A stretch of DNA of 64,000 nucleotides. Source: Haliclystus octoradiatus. Taxonomy: Eukaryota > Cnidaria > Staurozoa > Stauromedusae > Haliclystidae. This document shows, piece by piece, positions 1-10,615 of this stretch (the first letter of the stretch is position 1; each line of letters starts with the position of its first letter). A program made the position numbers and the translations under genes. The stretch lies in contig OU744449.1 in assembly GCA_916610825.1 (NCBI GenBank), positions 24,565,793 through 24,629,792 on the forward strand, in the 5' to 3' direction. A model generated the notes under the pieces. It searched no databases, was not told where the DNA came from, and was given only the letters and a program-made list of their open reading frames with translations.

Positions 1-198
1 TCACTCTGGAAATGTCCAAATGAGGTTTTTCTATTGATTCAACCCTGTTTATAAAGACCACCTGTTTATAGGGTCACTCTGGCAATGTCAAAATGAGGTT
101 TTTCTATTGATTCAACCCTGTATATAAAAACCACCTGGATATAGCAGCCAGTTTCTCAAAATCTCATAGCTGGCTGTCTTATACAGATTCCACTGTAT
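1..198 (+). repeat. MITE family T1, partial copy with internal tandem duplication
   Basis: This is the right part of a TIR-ended repeat (family T1) cut by the window edge. It carries the family's typical phrases (a 'tctattgattcaaccctg' box, 'ataaagaccacctg', and an ending near 'cactgtat'). The block holding the 'tcactctgg' and 'gaggtttttctattgattc' boxes is present twice in tandem, about 74 bp apart, so this copy has expanded internally. Other T1 copies lie near 18110, 25410, 26637, 33877, 49521, 56121 and 60404. Confidence 0.6.
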
Positions 199-231
199 TC
201 AAAGTTACTAATCAATCTTATTAATTGAAAG

Positions 232-330
232 TAGGCCCATCCCATTCTTTTATTTCGAGACGATTGGTTCTTTTCGCTGAAAGCAATGATTGTAAATACT
301 CTTTACTGATCTCAACTTCGACCCTGTTTA
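232..330 (-). repeat. SINE family A, degenerate 5'-truncated fragment
   Basis: Read on the minus strand this resembles the 3' half of the tRNA-derived SINE A copies. It keeps the 'tactgatctcaac', 'ctgaaagcaatgattgtaaa' and 'tctttactgatctca' blocks seen at 61240-61300, with many differences. The tRNA head is absent. It is an old, decayed copy without coding potential. Confidence 0.5.
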
Positions 331-525
331 TTGCCATTTCATTGATTGGAAGGAGATTCCCACACAAACAAATGCTAAAAGATTTCAAGGCAAAGCTTTG
401 AGAAAACACTTTTCATGTTCATGGACTTATGTTTCGTGGAAAGTAAATCCTATCAGAAAACACATAAATGTTGAATTAGAATCGGAATACAGTGAAACCT
501 TGTTATAATATCACTGTCCTTGTTA

Positions 526-688
526 ATGTCAGACAAAAGTAGAAATCTTGGAATCCTAAATTCCGGACAGGTTTGAGGAAATTCAGAAGAAAATTGATAT
601 TTTTAATGATTTATTGGTCAAACATCAACAAAAATTCAGAAGAAAATGGTGAAATACCTCTAGGGCGTTACCTTTGGCGGACCCTGCT
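526..688. repeat. MITE family T2, diverged copy
   Basis: This copy matches the T2 family: 'gtcagacaaaagtag' at the left, a central 'gatttattggtcaaacatc' block, and 'ggcggaccctgc' at the right. The ends are imperfect inverted copies of CAGGGTCCGACAAAA. Cleaner copies lie at 61801-61966 and 45199-45370. Confidence 0.6.
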
Positions 689-926
689 TTATTCACTTTA
701 AGCCTGAAGTTATACATTAAAATCAATTCTCGATATTTCCTTTGACAGTTGGGGCCATCCGTAAAGTATGTACTGTGCAGTTGAGGGATTAGGGGGTCAT
801 ACCAAAAGCAACAGGGCTACATTGTATATCCAAATGGATCAGATTTAGATTGGATATGCACATTGCACACACCTAGCGACTATTCTTTCTATTCACTCTA
901 CTTTACTTTTCTTTATCGATTTTCAG

Positions 927-1005
927 GGAACTAATGGCTCCAGAAAGCATGAGTCGTCTTGGTCTGCCATCTGATACACCGACAAAACAAGAAGAAAAAA
1001 AATGA
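927..1005 (+). CDS. Probable terminal coding exon of an unidentified gene
   Basis: A strong 3' splice site (pyrimidine-rich 'tttatcgattttcag' ending at 926) is followed by 79 nt. With one base completing an upstream codon, these encode about 25 residues beginning ELMAPESMSRLG, ending in a charged EEKK tail and a TGA at 1003-1005. The open frame, the acceptor and the hydrophilic C-terminus look like a last exon. Earlier exons would lie left of the window, behind an intron of at least 920 bp that contains repeats. I do not recognise the protein family and assign no function. A chance ORF behind a good acceptor remains possible. Confidence 0.4.
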
Positions 1006-2658
1006 AACATAACTTTATATTCAGTATCAACTATTTGTAAATATTATATGGTTTTCATATCCTTGGTTTTGAAAACTGTCTAGTAGCTTTGCTACACCTG
1101 TTAATTAACTATATGTATTTGACAGGCTATCTTGGAGTTGAACAGAACTGATGCACAACAAATTTCAATTTTGTTTGAATAGTTGCTGTGTGATCTGAGT
1201 TTGTAAGTTCAGTGTGTTGCAATGTAATTTTTTTTATTTTATCAAATTAATGATAATTTATTCAAATACTGTAGTATCAAACCAAATTATATAATAGACT
1301 GATCCAAAAAAAGTCAATTTAAAAATTGAATTGCATTCTCGATTTTATTGTTCTATTGGATAAAAAAATCATAATTTCAAAATTTGAGTCCAAAAAGTAT
1401 TAATGCTCCTCGAGAGATGAGTGCTCAATGCCCCTCTAAATTAATACACAAAGTCAATGGGAAAAATGTTCCAAAATTTCAAAAAAATATAATTTAATCT
1501 CAGTAAAGTATCTTCGAGTATATGTTTGATGTCTATGAAGGTAACAATCTCAGAAATCTTACTGTGGCATTTGAAGGCCCATAAGATGAGTACCTATAAT
1601 TAAAATTTGTGCTTCAAAGTGATGCATATGAATGTATGGCTTCCACTGTGATTGTGCCGATTGCCATATGAAACTCATTCTTGCTAAACTTGGACATTTG
1701 CGAATGTCAAAAATTAAAGAGACGTTCATGGCATTCATATTTTCAACTGTTTAAACTGTCTGGGGGCTATTTTTAGTCGAGGTTTACATAGATGCTACAG
1801 TTGCAAAAAACTGGAAAAAATTTATTTCCTATGCCCAAGTGTCGATAGTGAGAAAGTTGGATACTGAAATTATGATTTTCTTAAAAAAAGTTTCAATACT
1901 GGCGGATTATAAGATTTTTTTTATAATAAAGAACGCATTTGCTCAAAATTTCTGTCGTGTCGACTGGTAAAGCCTTTAACGTCATTTTTGTTTGCCCACA
2001 ACTTTGCAATGAAAAAAGGCTTGTCTTCGTCTCTATAAATATTGTTTCTACTGAAGCATCCCTCAAGCAAATTATGTGGATTCTATTAATGATGCAAAAG
2101 AGAGGCGATTGATTACTAATATTGTCGGAATCCGGATTCGTTCTCAAAATTAAAATGTGATATTGTTAAACATTAAACTTAATTTTAAGTTAGTTACCTT
2201 CAAATCCGATATAGATTTAATAGTTCAAAAGATTCCTCTGTTTAGAATTCATTTTGTCTTTGCTATATATGTTAGTCCTATAATGAATTTTTTAATTCTA
2301 TATTCAATATTGTTTTCTAATCTTGATTTATAATTAAATTTCTTTGAGATAGGATAATAGAAGGGTCAATTGGGCGCTACCTATATCGACTCTCGTTGCC
2401 GGTCTTAAGAGGGGATTTTTCGTTGTAATGCGATGTTACAATGCTTATAAAGTCACTTATTGTCCCCTCTATTATAATCACCCCCACCTTAGCTGACTTC
2501 GATTAACCATCCCCCACGCAAACGCTTATGTGTCTCTTGTACACCTATTTTACTACTCTCAATCGTTGAAACATTGTTGAGAAAACGTTTTATGATCAAA
2601 AAATTTAATGCAACATTCTATTGTTCTCAGACGTGTAGAGCTGATGTTGTGTGGTGTG
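1006..2658. other. Non-coding AT-rich stretch
   Basis: No exon-like or structured RNA signal is visible. Part of it (about 1780-1910) resembles 9340-9490, sharing 'gaatactgaaattat' and 'aaagtttcaa..tggcggatt', so it is a dispersed repeat. If the exon at 927-1005 is real, the first few hundred bases would be its 3' UTR. Confidence 0.5.
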
Positions 2659-2721
2659 GCTAAATGAACCCAACAATGCTCTATTTATACGATGTTGAGC
2701 AAATGTTGCGTTCATTTAGTC
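2659..2721. repeat. Small inverted repeat (hairpin)
   Basis: The arms 'gctaaatgaacccaacaatg' and, on the right, 'aaatgttgcgttcatttagt' are near-perfect inverted copies separated by a short AT-rich loop. It is probably a miniature foldback element or the core of one. Confidence 0.5.
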
Positions 2722-5192
2722 GGGGCTTTACTGAGTAACCCTTGCGGTATTTGACATAAAAATTCACATAACCGATTGATGATTAATTCATGTTAGCTAG
2801 TATTTGTACTATTTCTTTCAAGACTTTATTCTATGTGACGGTTCTCTATCCGTGCTATCTATTATAGATCTATTATAGATTTCATTTTAGACATCAGAGG
2901 TGTACGGAGTCCGACTTTCAGACTCCGAATCCGAAGCCTTGATAGAAGCATTTAACTCCGACTCGAAGAATGTGAGAAAAATAGAATCCAAGTCCAAAAT
3001 ATTTCAGACATACGTTGATCTGTGAAAGGTCACTCCAATCTGGCTCCTGTTGAAATATGGATAATCCCGTCGGAGTTGGAGCTCTTCCCTTCTCCTGCAC
3101 AACTTTTGATGTTAGACTTTAGAGAAGTTTGATAAATTTCAATCTCATATTTTTCCCAGCGGTATTTTGCAAAACAGCAAAGAGTGTATAGTCAGGATAT
3201 GTGTTCGTTTATGACGCATATCATCAATGTCATTTAAACCTTTGTTAATCACAGCTTAGCCTGAGTTGATTCATGGTTCATTTAAGCGCATTCTCTTTCA
3301 TGCTTGAATATTTGTCGCAGGACCGCATTTTGTATATACAAACATACGGAAACTTATTATGTAAACTTTACGTCACGCAATAATAATGACGCACGTTTTA
3401 TAATGACGTCATATCGGTGAGTGTATATTTGAACATCTGATGTCGGCCAGGAAAAATATCAAATAGAAAGTTAATATGTGTGAAACATATGCACAAGCCT
3501 TTTTTAATCGTATGCCGGTCTTATAAATGAATTGACAATCAACTATTCAATATATTAAAAACGGAAACGTCTACATTGTGACGTTGAAAGGAATTGACGT
3601 TTTGAAAATTGGAAGATTGAGCTAGCGGTGTATAATGAATTGTTTCATTGATTAATTGAATAATTAGACAATGTAAAACAGTTATACCGTCTTTTTTCAT
3701 AAATTAAAATAATATTGATATTTATCTTCTATTTAGTCTTGTGTTCTGTTGATTGCAAACCAATATTTGCAGCCACGTTGGTATAATTTCTTTAGTTTTC
3801 ATTCATTCACAAAACGCACTTTTATTCCAACCTTTTCTTTACAAAGTATTTATATGCTATGGGATGTAGTATGTATGGTCTCATATCAACTAGGACTGCA
3901 TCGTTCACAGCATGAGAACAAAATAAAATATTGAGGAACCACACCCAATGGCTAGGAAGGCTGTTTGCAGCCTTCTATCGGAAGGTTTTCCTGGGAATAT
4001 CAACGTGCTGATACAGTAAAGCTCGGTTAATATTAAGAAGATTTATATAGCTTTTACAGTGATATGTTCTAAGCACTTCACAGCCTGTTAACAATAAACT
4101 AAAAATGTCCCTACTTCGAATATGCCCTACTTTGTTTTATACCCATCACATTAAGTGTGTGAGAAATCAATTTTGTTAGAAAATTGAATCCCCTGATGGA
4201 ACCCTCTGTCTGAATATGGAGTAACGCTCAAAAGTTTCGATTTGTTCAAAAGAGGACTTGGCTAATGTTGAAATTTCCTCGTTTTGCAAAGTAATATAAA
4301 CATTCTGTATTTCTGTGTTAAAGGCATACAATTGACTGGTGGCATTTGCACTCGATCTGGTGCTTGATCAATCGTCACACTACTTGTGGCTTAGACATGG
4401 CATTCCTTTTTCAAATTGGAGCGCGTCAGGGCTATAGTCAATTTTAATGCCTTTAAAAACTCACTATAGTACTTATATGCTCTTGCTTTGTCTTAAGAGC
4501 GTAATATTTCATATATTTAATGACAAATGCTGGTTTTTAAATTTTGGGATTTAACTTATATCGTGTTCAAGTCCATTTTTAAGCAATTTGGCATTGCAGA
4601 ATATAAAATCTAATCGCATATTTTCTTCGTATCAGAGATTGAATCAGGAATAATTCAATCACGAATTTAGATTCTTGAAATATTTTCCCAATTTTCTTAG
4701 GTATCCCGCCTTATACGTCAAAGTACTTATAAATACCATTTACTGTAATATGACAAGACGTGCTGGTCATGACATTACAAGAATTCCAGGTCAACCCACT
4801 TAAACTATGAGTGTTAATTATTTACCGTGAGATAACAGTAGTATTCCGCTCTAATTTTAGCTAGAAATTATTCATTTTGCTTTAAACTATTTATTGCATT
4901 TATTACGTCAATTTGTAAAATGCGGCATTTAGACCTTCTCAGATGTTGTATTTATTACCGCGGCGCCATACATTTCGGCTTAAAATTTCTTACTATATAT
5001 GATGGGTATAGCATTTATTTCTCTCTCTATTATTTGAGATTACAAAAATTCTTTCTATTACACCTGCAATACATACACCTGCTTGTGTATTTAGACATAT
5101 AAGATGATGACATATTTATCAAGCCGACTTGAGTAACTTTACACAATCTATAAACCACATTACAGATGCTTGACCTATTGACCGTTATCGTT
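2722..5192. other. Intergenic sequence with no gene seen
   Basis: This is AT-rich sequence with stop codons in all frames and no recognisable exon, tRNA or large repeat. The few short ORFs have low-complexity or random composition. Confidence 0.5.
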
Positions 5193-5590
5193 ATACGCTT
5201 TGAAACCGGTGTGGCTAGATCAGGGGTAACTCAAGGACATTTTATGATTTTTTTGTGGATTCTTTTAATTGTATTAAATTCAATTTTCAACCGATTTTCA
5301 AAATTCTTTTTGCATTTAGTACATTTGTATATGTACCACAGATCTATAATGTATAATTGAAAAAATAAAAAAGTTACTCAACTTAGCTTTTTGGCTGATT
5401 AACATTTGTTCCAATAATTTTTTTATTTTTCATTTTATACAAGACAGATTGGTAGTAAATGTATTTAGGTATGAGACGCGAAAGGAATTTTGAAATTTGG
5501 TTGAAAACAGAATTTAACACAAATAAAAGAAGCAATAAAAAGTCATAAAATGTCCTTGAGTTACCCCCTGATCTAGCCACGACCTTTCAA
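5193..5590. repeat. Foldback element with ~180-bp inverted arms
   Basis: The left arm starts 'ctttgaaaccggtgtggcta' and continues through 'gatcaggggtaactcaagga'. The right arm (about 5410-5590) is its inverse and ends 'ctagccacgacctttcaaac'. Because the arms are inverted copies, short ORFs on opposite strands in the two halves encode similar peptides, which is an artefact of the repeat. It is a MITE or foldback candidate with no coding capacity. Confidence 0.75.
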
Positions 5591-7046
5591 ACCCAAGTTA
5601 TCTATATTACCTGTATTACTGTATTTATGAGACAAAACCAACTATTTTATCTGACGTCATATTTTTAGCTTCACAGCATTCTTGAATTTAATACACACAG
5701 GCAGCAAATTGTGAGTAGAGGCTAAAATTTGAATCTATAAAAAGACAAGGCACTTCCCCAATTTTATAATAACATGACCGTGGAGGTGACATCTTCAGCC
5801 TATTCGCTATCGTTTTACAACCCCGATTTTCTGTAGATAACCCCATTTGAATCTCATCTATACGTATAGCAGCCTATTGTTATATCTTATATGGTCTGTG
5901 CAAAGGCATTGTGAGCCCAGAATATTTAGTGATTATATATAGCACTCATTCCGAGTTGTTGAGGTCACTGAATTCAGGTTTGAGAAAAATGAATCAAGTA
6001 CCTATAGCCATATATAGGCTTTTCTCAGAAACTGCAATTATCTATGCTGGATGATTTTTTGGAGAGTGTTCTGTAGTAGTGATTTCACTCAAGACTCTAC
6101 TGTGAGTGAAGGTCCAAACCCCAAAGCCCTTACCAAAGTGTGGTGTAAGCCAAGTAGTTGTCCTGGAGCCTTGCCAATTCATAAGAATTTCCTGCTGAAT
6201 TCTGATTGTGAATTTGAGACACATTCATGGAGGTATTTCCCAAAAAGTTCTACAGTGGAGTGACAAAACACTTTTTTATAATTATTATTTGCAAAAATCT
6301 TCAGGCCTCGAATATTTTTGAAACATTTTTGCTGCAGACATATATTTGCAATCGGCCGTCAATTCATGAATAAATATACATGGCTAATTGGCTGTCTCGT
6401 GGGAATTACTTGCTAGCACTCATTTCGTGTGAGCATTGATTGTAGGGAAATCGAATAAAGTCTGTACTGCCTTTTCAAATTATACAATGGAGCATGTCTG
6501 GTAAAATGAGACACTCCAATTATGGAAATGGCTATTATCCAAGATTTTCGATTAGGTTTGTTTGATTTCAATGTTGCGATTTGGCAGGATATTTCAAAAG
6601 AAGTTTGGTTTATAGCTTGTAGTCTAGATGCGAAACTATGTTTTGAGAGAAGCAGATGACCCGGGGATAGCACCAGCTCTGCATGGACGGAGGAGTATCA
6701 TTTTAGAAAGAAGTGAATTACCCAAGAACTTCTAAAAATCCGGTAAATTCCACCCAAAAGATTCTAAAAACTTATAAAAAGTTAGTTTACTGTTATTAAC
6801 ATTTTGTTTTTCAACTTCAATTTTTTTTCTTTCAATGTTCTTCAGAAAGTCAAAAAAAGGCGACCTGAAAGCTCCAAAATCTGAATGATTTTCTTCCCGA
6901 AATATATTTTTCTCACCTGCACTATGGACCCCAAAAATGGTAAAATGAACAATGTGATCATAATGTGATTTCTGCAAATGTTATACTTATTCAGCGGAAA
7001 TATTACATTCGCTTATATATTCAGCATGCTTCTATATATAGTAACC
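5591..7046. other. Intergenic sequence with no gene seen
   Basis: This stretch is AT-rich and non-coding. ORFs overlap on both strands at 6042-6263, but neither shows a recognisable domain (see rejected items). Confidence 0.45.
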
Positions 7047-7119
7047 TGCTCGCAGACTCACTGTTAAAATGTAAACTTGGTAAACAGTACAGTTTACATT
7101 TTGACAGTGAGTCTGTGAG
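7047..7119. repeat. Hairpin MITE fragment next to the TRIM
   Basis: 'cgcagactcactgttaaaat' and 'attttgacagtgagtctgtg' are inverted copies around a short loop containing 'gtaaacttggtaaacag'. A related half-hairpin lies at 46328-46352 and a more diverged relative at about 10460-10612. The TRIM LTR begins at the right foot of this hairpin, so the LTR element inserted into or beside an existing MITE. Confidence 0.6.
7116..7119. repeat. Left 4-bp target-site duplication of the TRIM
   Basis: TGAG immediately precedes the left LTR, and the same TGAG follows the right LTR at 8376-8379. A 4-bp duplication fits LTR-retrotransposon integrase. Confidence 0.7.
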
Positions 7120-7455
7120 TGTAGCGGGTGGAATGAACGAAATATTGATTAATACCACCACACATACATAGGCGTTGATAAGATATATATATTTTGTGTA
7201 ATAGTTGTAGCTGGCCACCAACAGGGAGAGGATGAATGAGGGTTAATATGACCGTTGATAAACAGAGCCTCTATGAAGGTGGACCAGCTTTGCTAATGTA
7301 GATGTTGTCGCCACGAAGGGCAGACGAGAAGAGGGTTGATAAATTACATACAGTGATTTACATTACAAGGTATACGTGATTACAAACGGAAGCTTTACAG
7401 TTGACAAAGGAAATACATTATGGATAAGACAATAGACATAAAACAATCCACTACA
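7120..7455 (-). repeat. TRIM 3' LTR (336 bp)
   Basis: This repeat begins TGTAGCGGGTGG and ends ATCCACTACA. Relative to its partner it has 12 extra bases around 'gggttaatatga', one extra T, and at least one substitution. Confidence 0.85.
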
Positions 7456-8029
7456 TAACTTCCCCCCACGGAGACGGAGTCCCGTCTGTGAGTGAAAGAG
7501 ATGAAATAATATATACAGGACGAATGAATGAATAAAATACGTATAATAAAATAAAATATGATTTAAAATAAGTTAATAATAATGTTTTGATTGAGTTAGA
7601 TGAATTAGATTGTTTGTTTTCTTTCATGTTGTATAGTTGGATATGTGTTGTATGGTTGTAGCGACAAAATCTTGTAAATATTTATTCTTTGTTGTGTGCC
7701 TTTGTGCAAGTCATGATTGTATATAGCCTATATTTTTGATCTTCTGTTTTTGATGGTGTTATGTATCTATGTTGGTAATGTTGTTTTGTTGTTACAATTC
7801 TTTGTGCTCAAGCCTGGCAATCTTTATTTTCTTGTCGGGTTAAGCCCTAATAATTTTCGTGGTTCCTGCCAGAACTTGGCTTGTGACGGCGTGAGTGCAT
7901 TCAATTATTTTCTTCTTTTTTTTTTTCGTGATAACACTCACCCAGGAGCGAATTTCAACCAAAATGTTACCAGATATAACCATATGCTAACCAGGGTTTA
8001 CGACGCGTAATATTCGGCTGCGTTTTTCA

Positions 8030-8049
8030 GATCACGTCGGTAGTCACCA
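8030..8049 (-). promoter_or_regulatory. TRIM primer-binding site (tRNA-Trp)
   Basis: The reverse complement begins TGGTGAC and continues CGACGTGAT, matching the complement of the animal tRNA-Trp acceptor end (known to end ..TCACGTCGGGGTCACCA) except for a short mismatch in the middle. It lies three bases from the 5' LTR. Confidence 0.75.
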
Positions 8050-8052
8050 ATA

Positions 8053-8375
8053 TGTAGCGGGTGGAATGAACGAAGTATTGATTAATACCACCACACATAC
8101 ATAGGCGTTGATAAGATATATATATTTGTGTAATAGTTGTAGCTGGCCACCAACAGGGAGAGGATGAATGACCGTTGATAAACAGAGCCTCTATGAAGGT
8201 GGACCAGCTTTGCTAATGTAGATGTTGTCGCCACGAAGGGCAGACGAGAAGAGGGTTGATAAATTACATACAGTGATTTACATTACAAGGTATACGTGAT
8301 TACAAACGGAAGCTTTACAGTTGACAAAGGAAATACATTATGGATAAGACAATAGACATAAAACAATCCACTACA
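8053..8375 (-). repeat. TRIM 5' LTR (323 bp)
   Basis: Partner of 7120-7455 with the same TGTAG..CTACA termini. It is followed by TGAG (8376-8379), the right target-site duplication. Confidence 0.85.
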
Positions 8376-8379
8376 TGAG

Positions 8380-10455
8380 CAGGCTATTATAGAGCATATG
8401 TTAAAAATGTCTTTGACTTATATAAAATGCATAATGCATCTCTGTGTAACAGTACAGTCTTTGTTCAGTTCCTTAATCTCCACGGAAACGTTAAAAGTTT
8501 ACCTGGAACGATGTTTGTGAACAACACTCTGATAAATATATAATAACAAGGATTATAGATGTAATAATTCATTTCATATGTCATTTTTTGTAATCGTTAT
8601 TATCCACGAAAGCAATCATTATACAGTCCAGTGAATTCTGAATAAATGATGATGATGATGATGAAAGCATTTATATGGAGTTTTATTGGAAAAAACATCT
8701 ATGAGCCTACTATGGTTGACACCGAGAATAATATTTTACTTGTGCCATAATATTTTTTTCAATATGCTTATGAGTTGAATGTTCTTTTTCGTCTCAAATG
8801 ACATGTTTACGGACAGAAAAATATGTTTAAATCCGTTGTGTCTCAAAAGGCGATTTGTACGATTTAAGATTGAACCAGTTTTTTCTCAAAAGAAGTAAAA
8901 CAGAACTTTGGAATCGAGTATTAATATTTGTTTTATCATATACTATTATTGTTATTATTATATTATATTAATTGAACTTGCTGAACTGAAAAGTTAATAT
9001 ATATATTTGCTGATTATGGTCAGACCACATATTCCCCAATATGTATCAATTTTAATCTAAAAATCACAAATTTAACATATAACCATTTTTACCGTCTCCC
9101 TACTTTTTTATAAGAAAGTTCTTTAAGAAAGTATCATTCTAGATCAAAAACTTTCTAAGAAAGTTCCATATAATCTACCTCGATGTGTATAGGCCTAAAT
9201 AATGTCAATTATCATTGCGCATTTCGTTTGTCAACTTTTATCAGCATTATTGTTGTATTTCTGTGTTTCTTGAATCTTAATATCATGTATTTCCTTACTT
9301 TTATTTGATATTTGTGTGAAGAATCATTTTAATGAAAGTTTCTATAGCTCCTATGCTAGAATTGTATTAATCCAGCAAAAATTTATTTTCTATGCCAATT
9401 GGTATTTGAATGGCTAGAAAGTGTTTAGAAAGTTTGAATACTGAAATTATACGAAAAAGTTTCAATTGTGGCGGATTCTAAATTTTGCTATAAAAAATAC
9501 AACAAATGCAGCCTGCGACCAATTCTCAACTCGACGTTGCACGTTGTGCAGCGTTGCGACCACAGGACAACCTATTAGCGACGCTGCAGCCACGTTGTGT
9601 GCCTGCAGAGAGCTCTGTGGACCTATTGTCATTATTTGAGAAGATTCTTCATTCCAGAGACCCTATCTTTCCAAATAAAACTTGGGGGTTGGTACTCAGG
9701 CTTCATTGGCAACAGTACAACAGTATGCTTGCAAAAAATAATATTTCCCTTGAAACAGTACCCTAAAAATAATGTCAATCCTGTGAAAAAAGTGTTCATA
9801 CTGTCATAATAGTTTATGTAAATTTGTCAGGTATTTCTGAATGATTGATAAGAATAATAATTAATGATGATGAGTATGATTTAATAGTACCGATTGTTGG
9901 TACCATCATGTAGCCGATTCGACTTGTATCATAGCTTAGTATCTGGATGATTCAGTACAGTAGTAAGCAGCCTATAGGAACGATCGAACCAATACAGACA
10001 AAGTTCTTTAATTTGATTGGTTCCACTTGCTGAACAATGACAAACATTTTACAAGCATGATTAAATATTGAAGCCTGACCCCCTGTCAATACAGACAACT
10101 ACAGACAGTGAGTAATCGATTGTAGTTTCATGTCTTTGGAAAATAATTAAATAGAAATAACCTTGATTTTTATTTGATTGTTTGACTTAACAATCACAAT
10201 TGAATTCATTTAATCAAGACTATTGTAAGGATTTATCTCAATGGGTTTATTGTGTAGCGTTGATCGTGGGTAGTACAAGGGATCACGTCTCACTTTTTAG
10301 TTAAATATAAGAAATATGTTCTTCAAATCAATGGAAGGAACTGTTTATGACATGTCGCAATGACAACCCCAACTGTAACATCCTACGATATCAAATGGGA
10401 GTGCAAATATCCGATTCACTTTTCTATGATCTTATCGTTCACTGCCGCGACTAAG
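8380..10455. other. Intergenic sequence with dispersed-repeat fragments
   Basis: No gene is seen. At about 8625-8665, 'gaataaatgatgatgatgat' resembles the microsatellite 3' tails of LINE/SINE insertions (also at 57860 and 61745). At 9340-9490 there is a diverged copy of the repeat at 1780-1910. At 9775-9850 there is a relative of 19541-19640 ('cctgtgaaaaa', 'gaatgat'). Confidence 0.45.
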
Positions 10456-10615
10456 CCTGCTTGAAGACTCTCTGTAAATCGGAAACTTAGTAAAACAGTA
10501 GAATATGTCTATTATATAGCTGTATGGTGGCAAGGCACAATGAAGTCATAGCTGTTTCACTTAGAGCCTTCTGGTTTACTTAGTTCCAATTTACAGAGCG
10601 TCTATGAGTAGGCTA
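10456..10615. repeat. TIR-ended MITE (~160 bp)
   Basis: The left end ('gcctgcttgaagactctctg') and right end ('cagagcgtctatgagtaggc') are imperfect inverted repeats, with inner arms 'aatcggaaacttagtaaaac' and 'gtttacttagttccaattta'. It resembles the hairpin at 7047-7119. Confidence 0.6.

Larger units (their letters stand above)
7120..8375 (-). mobile_element. Non-autonomous LTR retrotransposon (TRIM-like), tRNA-Trp primed
   Basis: Two nearly identical direct repeats (7120-7455 and 8053-8375) begin TGTAG and end CTACA, and flank a 597-bp interior without coding capacity. Read on the minus strand, the 5' LTR is the right one. Three bases inside it is a primer-binding site (8030-8049) reading TGGTGACTACCGACGTGATC, which closely matches the complement of the tRNA-Trp 3' end. 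Just upstream of the other LTR (minus strand) is a polypurine tract, GGGGGGAAG (7459-7467). A 4-bp TGAG target duplication flanks the element. The LTRs differ mainly by a 12-bp indel, so the insertion is fairly recent. With no gag or pol it must be mobilised by an autonomous relative, which is not in this window; the gypsy at 27210 has different LTRs and a different primer. Confidence 0.85.

Noticed and set aside
5166-5580. Two similar short ORFs on opposite strands (shared 'ARSG' and 'FMIFL'/'FYDFLL')
   Set aside because: They arise from the two arms of one foldback element, not from a gene family.
6042-6263. Overlapping ORFs on both strands, the plus one with a fairly coding-like composition
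   Set aside because: No recognisable domain and no partner exons. An acceptor-like 'tctgtag' lies upstream, but that alone is not enough.
9506-9809. Two overlapping ORFs in a slightly GC-richer patch
   Set aside because: Low-complexity 'gcgacgttgc'-like sequence in a dispersed-repeat context, with no domain or splice support.
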